Source: Nodosilinea sp. LEGE 06152 (GTDB lineage: Bacteria; Cyanobacteriota; Cyanobacteriia; Phormidesmidales; Phormidesmidaceae). Taken from it: DNA of 64,000 nt. This document shows, in pieces, positions 59,407 through 64,000 of the stretch (its first letter is position 1; the number at the start of each line of letters is the position of its first letter). The stretch spans positions 310,255 to 374,254 of the forward strand of contig NZ_JADEWR010000003.1 in NCBI RefSeq assembly GCF_015207525.1, read 5' to 3'. A program made the position numbers and the translations under genes. Under the pieces are notes generated by a model. The model was not told the origin of the DNA, made no database searches, and saw only the letters and a list, made by a program, of their open reading frames with translations.

Positions 59407-60069
59407 ATGTCTGTCTCCCTCCAAATCGTGCTGGGCACCTTAGCTCTGAGCTTGATTCATGCCCTAATTCCGGGGCACTGGCTGCCGTTTGTGACGGTAG
59501 GTAAGGCCGAAGGATGGTCGCGGCAAGAAACCCTGTGGGTCACAGCCTTGGCCGGATTTGCCCACACCGTTAGCACGCTCTTGATTGGAGTAGCCGTAGG
59601 GCTGTTGGCTTACCGGTATGCCGACTACTACGACATCGTGACGCACCTGGTCGCTCCAGCGGTGCTGATTGGGTTGGGCTTGGTTTACCTCAGTAAATCG
59701 CTGCATCAACTCTTCCCTCTCAGCTCCTCCCAGAGCAAATCTCACCATGCTGTGGCCACTGTTGGCCGCTCTGGTCGTAGTAAAGCAACGACGGTCATGG
59801 CCCTTGCCAGCACTATGCTTTTCTCGCCGTGCTTGGAAATTGGTGCACTTTACCTATCTGCAGGAGCGCTCGGGTGGCAAGGCATTGCTCTGGTCTCCGG
59901 GGTGTACTCCGTTGTTACGGTACTAGGCATGGTTTTAGTTGTGAACTGGAGCTGGCAGCGGGCAAAATCGTTTTCTGCCACAATCCATACCTGGAATCTC
60001 AGGGGTCATACCTTAACAGGCCTGATCCTTGTGGTTTTGGGCTTTTTGACGTTTTTTATTGATATGTAG
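59407..60069 (+). CDS. NicO/RcnA-like metal permease
   Basis: A 220-aa protein from the ATG at 59407, with about six membrane helices. The signature HALIPGHWLPFVTVGKAEG resembles the H-x3-P-x-H motif of NicO/RcnA nickel-cobalt transporters, and GFAHTVSTLLIGVAVGLL is the paired helix. A His-bearing loop (KSHHAVATVG) is short. Import or export and the ion cannot be decided. It is followed 2 bp later by the VKOR gene, so they are probably co-transcribed. Confidence 0.7.
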   Translation: MSVSLQIVLGTLALSLIHALIPGHWLPFVTVGKAEGWSRQETLWVTALAGFAHTVSTLLIGVAVGLLAYRYADYYDIVTHLVAPAVLIGLGLVYLSKSLHQLFPLSSSQSKSHHAVATVGRSGRSKATTVMALASTMLFSPCLEIGALYLSAGALGWQGIALVSGVYSVVTVLGMVLVVNWSWQRAKSFSATIHTWNLRGHTLTGLILVVLGFLTFFIDM

Positions 60070-60071
60070 TC

Positions 60072-60992
60072 ATGCCGCGCAAACAAGCTACTCCCTGGAT
60101 TCATCGCTATGCCCGCCCCCTGATGGCAGGGTTAGCGGCGGTTGGCGCTGTCGTCACCGCCTACTTAACGATCAACAAGCTCACCGGTAGCGCCACAGCC
60201 TGCCCTACCAAGGGCTGCGATATTGTGCTCTCTAGCCCCTACGCCACGGTGTTTGGCCAGCCGCTGGCCCTATTTGGGTTTTTGGCCTACGTGGGCATGG
60301 CGGTCATCGCGATCGCTCCCCTGCTGGTCAATGGGTCTGAGCAGAAAGACCTCAGAGATAAACTCACCCGCCTCACCCAACCCCTGCTGCTGATCGGCGG
60401 CACCGCCATGATGGTCTTTAGCGGCTACCTGATGTATCTGCTCACCGCAGAAATCAAAGCCGTCTGCCTTTACTGCGTCGGCTCAGCTCTCCTCTCCACC
60501 AGCCTGTTTTTGCTTGCTCTTGTCGGCCAGAATTGGTCTGAGCTATCTCAACCCTTCTTTATTGGCAGCATTACGGCCTTTCTAGTGGTGGTGGGCACCT
60601 TGGGCGTCTATGCCAATGTCAACAACCCAGTCACTGCCGAGGGCTCGGGCGCTCAGCTTGGGCTTGCCATCACCACCCAGTCTGGCCCGGCTGAAATGGC
60701 TCTGGCCCAGCATTTGAAAGACACAGGCGCGATTTTCTACGGAGCCTGGTGGTGCCCCCACTGCCACGACCAAAAGCAGCTGTTTGGCCAGGAAGCCAGC
60801 CAGATTATGCCCTACGTCGAGTGCGCCACCCCCGAGGGGCAGGAGCAAACCCCCGAATGCCAGGAAGCTGGCATTACCGGCTATCCCACCTGGGAAATTA
60901 AGGGCGAACGCCTGTCGGGTACCCAAAGCCTGGAAGAACTTGCTCAGCTCTCGGGCTATACCGGCCCCACCACCTTTCAAAATTCGATTTAG
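60072..60992 (+). CDS. VKOR-thioredoxin fusion (disulfide-forming enzyme)
   Basis: A 306-aa membrane protein. Four to five helices of the VKOR domain have loop Cys in ACPTKGCDIV and the active CxxC in AVCLYCVGSALL. The thioredoxin-like domain at about 210-306 has WWCPHCHDQKQLFG and a structural pair (ECATPEGQEQTPEC). It oxidises dithiols in the lumen/periplasm and passes electrons to quinone. All four key Cys are present. Cyanobacterial VKOR fusions have this same layout. Confidence 0.94.
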   Translation: MPRKQATPWIHRYARPLMAGLAAVGAVVTAYLTINKLTGSATACPTKGCDIVLSSPYATVFGQPLALFGFLAYVGMAVIAIAPLLVNGSEQKDLRDKLTRLTQPLLLIGGTAMMVFSGYLMYLLTAEIKAVCLYCVGSALLSTSLFLLALVGQNWSELSQPFFIGSITAFLVVVGTLGVYANVNNPVTAEGSGAQLGLAITTQSGPAEMALAQHLKDTGAIFYGAWWCPHCHDQKQLFGQEASQIMPYVECATPEGQEQTPECQEAGITGYPTWEIKGERLSGTQSLEELAQLSGYTGPTTFQNSI

Positions 60993-61008
60993 CGCAGAGG
61001 AGAATCCC

Positions 61009-62112
61009 TTGAGACGTATAGGTAAACGATTGGGCCTAGTTGGCGTGGCGATGGGAGGGCTGTTGGCCGTAGCCTCTCCGGTAGGTGCCCACAGCCCTGG
61101 CCAGGCGTTGAGCGAGCAGGCCCAACGCGATGAATTGGCTAATTTGCTAGAGTCAGGGGCAGAGCTAGTTGAAGCAGGGGATCTGGCTGGGGCGTTATCT
61201 CGTTACCAGCATGCAGTTAGCCTGGACGAAGACAATGCCAAAATCTTCTCGGCCATTGGCTACCTTCAGGCTCGCCAAAGCAACTTTCGAGAGTCTATTG
61301 CCGCCTTTCAAACTGCCATTGGGCTAGAGTCTGACAATCTGGCCTTTTATTTCGGCTTGGCCTATGCCCACAGCAGCCTAGGCGAGTACGAGGCTGCTGG
61401 CAACGCTTATCGGCAAATCCTACGATTGCAGTCTGATAACCGGGCTGCTCAACTGGGACTAGGCGCAGCGCTATTTCAAACCGAAGCCTTTGAAGACGCC
61501 CTGGCGATCTACACCAAGCTTCTGCAGCAAGACCCCAACAATCTGCAAGCCGCCGAATCTATTGGGCTGATTCTACTCCGGCAGGGCAATGCCGAGGCGG
61601 CGATCGTGGCCTTAGAACGAGCCGCTGCATTGGCCCCCCAGGCCAGCCAAATTCAAATGAACCTGGGCATTGCCTACCTCAAAGCAGGGGATATGGCGTC
61701 TGCTCTCACTGCATTTAGCACAGCAGCGGCGGAAGACCCCCGCAACGCCGACATTCGCATGCAGATTGGCTACCTACTCTGGCAACAGGGAAACCTAGAC
61801 GCTGCCCTAGAAAGCTACCAGCAAGCGGCCCGGCTTCAGCCTGACTCCGTGATTGCCCACGATGCGATCGCCGATCTTTACTTCGAGCGACAAGAGGTAC
61901 TGATGACTATTATTGCCCACCGTGAAGTGCTCGAAATGGCTCCTGACCATGCCCCTGGTTACTACCATCTAGGTGTTGCCCTAGAGGCTCGGGGCCGACG
62001 AGCAGAGGCGATCGAGGCACTGCAACGGGCGAAGGCGCTACTTCTAGAGCAAGAAAATAGTGAAGACGCCCAGATTGTTGATCAGCTGCTACAAAAGCTC
62101 CAATCGTCGTAG
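61009..62112 (+). CDS. exported TPR-repeat protein
   Basis: A 367-aa protein. The TTG at 61009 has AGAGGAG just upstream and gives a signal peptide (RRIGKRLGLVGVAMGGLLAV). Earlier starts would lie inside the VKOR gene. About nine TPR units span residues 40-360, for example AKIFSAIGYLQARQSNFRES and SQIQMNLGIAYLKAGDMASA. A scaffold protein in the same transcript as VKOR (17 bp). The partner is not known. Confidence 0.88.
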   Translation: MRRIGKRLGLVGVAMGGLLAVASPVGAHSPGQALSEQAQRDELANLLESGAELVEAGDLAGALSRYQHAVSLDEDNAKIFSAIGYLQARQSNFRESIAAFQTAIGLESDNLAFYFGLAYAHSSLGEYEAAGNAYRQILRLQSDNRAAQLGLGAALFQTEAFEDALAIYTKLLQQDPNNLQAAESIGLILLRQGNAEAAIVALERAAALAPQASQIQMNLGIAYLKAGDMASALTAFSTAAAEDPRNADIRMQIGYLLWQQGNLDAALESYQQAARLQPDSVIAHDAIADLYFERQEVLMTIIAHREVLEMAPDHAPGYYHLGVALEARGRRAEAIEALQRAKALLLEQENSEDAQIVDQLLQKLQSS

Positions 62113-62189
62113 CCCACCCAAGTTAACTTGACTAACTTCCTACAAAATTCTGCCGATGACGACATTGCCACACCACGGAACGTTTAACC

Positions 62190-63401
62190 ATGGCGACTGA
62201 CAATAGTAGAAAAGAATTCAACCCGTTTATTGGTCACAGCTATTCTAGTCGGCTGGTAGAGCTAGGGCGTATATTCCTAATTTTGGGCGGGCTAGGCAGT
62301 GGGTTGGCGGTTGTCCCGGCCTTGGCCACAACCGACATAGACCCATCTGCCCCTATCTCAGCAGAGGCATTGCTCCCTGCGGCAGCCAGCCCGTCGGGAG
62401 TTGAAAGCGTACCCCCATCTTCAGCCCCTGCTTCAATACCGAGTTCGGTAGACGTGCTGCCCAGTGCAAGGAGCGTTAGCGCCCCTGCTCGAGCATCCGA
62501 ACAGATTCCTAATCAACTGCCTGCTAGTGCCCCTGTTCCATCTGGATACAACAGCGTCTTCATTGACCCAACCGACTACAGTCTTGGGGCGACAGTGGCT
62601 CCAGGGCCTTCTCCTAATCTCGTATTTGCAGAACGAGAAACGGGCTGTCAAATCACGGTAGCAGGGTCGCAAAATTCTCCCCAGTCATCCTGTCAAGCAG
62701 TTGACCAAAACTCTGCCAATCCCGCTGCAAACAGTGGCGATGGTATTCAAGTCGGGCCTGTCACTATCAGCTCGCGTGGCGTCAGTTTGGGCGATACCAC
62801 TATCGTTAGCCGAGCACAGTTGAATGAGAAGTTGCGTCCTCTAAACATCCTCCGGCGCGGCAATGAGGAATATGTTTTCCCCCTGTCTATTCCAGCTCCT
62901 ATTACCTCGCTATTCGGCTGGCGGATGCATCCCGTCCATCAGAATTGGCGGTTTCACTCTGGGACCGACTTGGGGTCTCCGGCTGGCACCCCAGTTTTAG
63001 CGACCCGCTCAGGCAAGGTTGCGGTAGCCGACCATCTAGGTGGCTATGGCCTAACGGTAATTCTGCGCCACGATGATGGGAATTTAGAATCTCGCTACGC
63101 CCATTTGTCTAAGCTGGCTGTGCAAGCCGGGGAATGGGTTGAGCAGGGAGAAGTCATTGGTCTGGTGGGCAGCACAGGCACAGCTACTGGCTCCAACCTG
63201 CACTTTGAAATTCGCCAGTTAACCAATCAGGGCTGGGTAGCGGCAGATGCCAGAAATATCTTGGACGATGGCATTGCTAACTTACTTAACGTTATCAATA
63301 ACCCCTTGCAGGCGTTAGGAGCGGGTACTGCTAGTGAAGCCGGTGACGCAGTGGCTCCTGCCAACTATCCCTTCCGCCCAGCCCAGCCAAACGCTAGCTA
63401 G
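62190..63401 (+). CDS. M23-family (LytM-type) exported peptidase with long Ser/Pro-rich N-part
   Basis: A 403-aa protein. One membrane helix or signal (about 27-50) is followed by a low-complexity Ser/Pro/Ala region of about 150 residues. The M23 domain is at about 235-360 (ITSLFGWRMHPVHQNWRFHS, GTDLGSPAGTPVLATRSGKV, SRYAHLSKLAV, GSNLHFEIRQL). Zinc ligands HxxxD and HxH-type positions are: H in FHSGTDLG, D, and the H of LHFEI with AHL. It probably remodels peptidoglycan or activates amidases. It precedes the FtsI-like gene by 53 bp. Confidence 0.9.
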   Translation: MATDNSRKEFNPFIGHSYSSRLVELGRIFLILGGLGSGLAVVPALATTDIDPSAPISAEALLPAAASPSGVESVPPSSAPASIPSSVDVLPSARSVSAPARASEQIPNQLPASAPVPSGYNSVFIDPTDYSLGATVAPGPSPNLVFAERETGCQITVAGSQNSPQSSCQAVDQNSANPAANSGDGIQVGPVTISSRGVSLGDTTIVSRAQLNEKLRPLNILRRGNEEYVFPLSIPAPITSLFGWRMHPVHQNWRFHSGTDLGSPAGTPVLATRSGKVAVADHLGGYGLTVILRHDDGNLESRYAHLSKLAVQAGEWVEQGEVIGLVGSTGTATGSNLHFEIRQLTNQGWVAADARNILDDGIANLLNVINNPLQALGAGTASEAGDAVAPANYPFRPAQPNAS

Positions 63402-63454
63402 CGCCCTGGCCACAGCACCTGTCATGTTAAAAAGCCCTTTACCCCTTTGCAGCA

Positions 63455-64000
63455 ATGACTAACCCCACTCGTACCTCTGCTCGGCGCAACCAGGGACCAG
63501 CTCGGCAACGTCAACTGTTGCCTGTTAAAAGCCGAGTGGTGGCGTGGCGGCGCGTGGCTCTTGTCTGGCTATTGTTGATGCTGGCCTTAGTTGGAATTGG
63601 CGGGCGGCTGGTCTACCTACAACTGCTGCAAGGGGACACTTTGAGTGCTCTGGCTAAACAGCAGCGAACGCTGCCGACGCTGATTCGCCAAGCTCGTTAC
63701 CCAATCGTCGATCGCTTCGGTGGCGTGCTCGCTACCGACCAAGTTGCCTATACCCTCTACATGCATCCCAAGCTGTTTAAGCAGCCTGTAGTTGAGGTAG
63801 CCGAGGCATTGTCCCCGGTGGTGGCTATGCCGCAAAATGAACTCTTGAATTTGCTCAGCCAGCAAACCACCGGTATTCGGTTTCCTAGTCAACTATCAGA
63901 GGCGGTGGGCGATCGCCTTCGGAATTTACGTATTGATGGCCTAGAGTTGGTGCCTCAGCAGCAGCGGTTTTACCCCCAGCAAGAACTCTTTGCCCCGATC
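63455..64000 (+). CDS. ftsI: penicillin-binding protein 2/FtsI-like transpeptidase, 5' part only
   Basis: The first 182 codons are visible; the window ends inside the gene. The N-terminus is cytosolic and basic, then one membrane helix (VALVWLLLMLALVGIGG) and the start of the pedestal domain (GRLVYLQLLQGDTLSALAKQ, RYPIVDRFGGVLATDQVAYT). This matches FtsI/PBP2 of division. The transpeptidase motifs are beyond the edge. Its position after a LytM-type gene fits a cell-wall cluster. Confidence 0.85.
   Translation, partial: MTNPTRTSARRNQGPARQRQLLPVKSRVVAWRRVALVWLLLMLALVGIGGRLVYLQLLQGDTLSALAKQQRTLPTLIRQARYPIVDRFGGVLATDQVAYTLYMHPKLFKQPVVEVAEALSPVVAMPQNELLNLLSQQTTGIRFPSQLSEAVGDRLRNLRIDGLELVPQQQRFYPQQELFAPI

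Noticed and set aside
1..64000. tRNA or rRNA genes
   Set aside because: I saw no cloverleaf with a conserved TTCGA/CCA arm and no rRNA-like sequence in the gaps; an Infernal or tRNAscan run would settle it.

Overview
The window is cyanobacterial chromosome. GCGATCGC (HIP1) octamers run through most genes. It holds OprB/SLH porin, AMIN-amidase and VKOR-thioredoxin fusion genes of the kind seen in filamentous cyanobacteria. A Leptolyngbya/Nodosilinea/Phormidium-like host is my inference; no rRNA or tRNA is present to fix it. Most of the window is a metal-homeostasis island, mainly copper, that has grown by duplication and mobile-element activity.

Layout. 0-5 kb: the end of a small gene, a paralogue broken by an in-frame stop, then an HAE1-type RND pump with its adaptor. 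5.3-8.6 kb: an AT-rich four-gene cassette on the minus strand (two coiled-coil proteins, a small middle component, a DUF2326-type ATPase) that looks like an ABC-three-component conflict system. 9-16 kb: copper block 1 (Tat multicopper oxidase, DUF305/CopM-like protein, Cys-rich four-helix copper protein, copper chaperone, CopA ATPase, 29-aa peptide, double cupredoxin). 16-17.5 kb: a GIY-YIG protein between IS-like ends and a decayed IS5-like element. 17.6-22 kb: a two-component system and a porin. 22-31.5 kb: copper block 2 (relic of a second sensor kinase, CopB-type ATPase, DUF305 membrane protein, second four-helix protein, VTT-domain and BNR-repeat proteins, DUF2933 protein, Met-rich peptide, second oxidase) broken up by 91-92-bp MITEs with 8-bp target duplications. 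31.5-41.7 kb: Cus/Czc-type efflux operon, tandem small secreted proteins, TolC, an atypical response regulator and another DUF305 protein. 41.7-48.5 kb: MerR regulators with a MerF-like protein, a thioredoxin-fold protein, a Cys-rich peptide, an oxidase-ZIP pair, ChrB-N and a cation exchanger. 48.6-51.2 kb: a cobalamin riboswitch with cbtB and an unknown membrane protein, then an ACR3/BASS transporter. 53.8-60 kb: a zinc block (ArsR/SmtB regulator, CDF, P1B ATPase, His-rich peptide, NicO-like permease). The remainder is housekeeping: amidase, TPR proteins, CPBP protease, two M23 proteins, VKOR and the start of a PBP2/FtsI gene.

How it works together. An 11-nt-period direct repeat (TTTCAT-N5-TTTCAT) lies upstream of the two-component system, two of the three DUF305 genes, the CopB ATPase, the second oxidase, the Cus operon and the orphan regulator. 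It always points with the downstream gene. I infer one CopR/RppA-type copper regulon. A separate MerR-type promoter class with 20-bp spacing precedes the first oxidase and the chaperone-CopA genes. Zinc genes share CTGAA-N6-TTCAG operators. The exported oxidases, Met/His/Cys-rich secreted proteins and RND pump would handle periplasmic metal, and the P-type ATPases and chaperone cytosolic metal.

The two least-explained assemblies are the ABC-3C-like cassette (5.3-8.6 kb) and the oxidase-ZIP fusion pair (43.2-45.5 kb).
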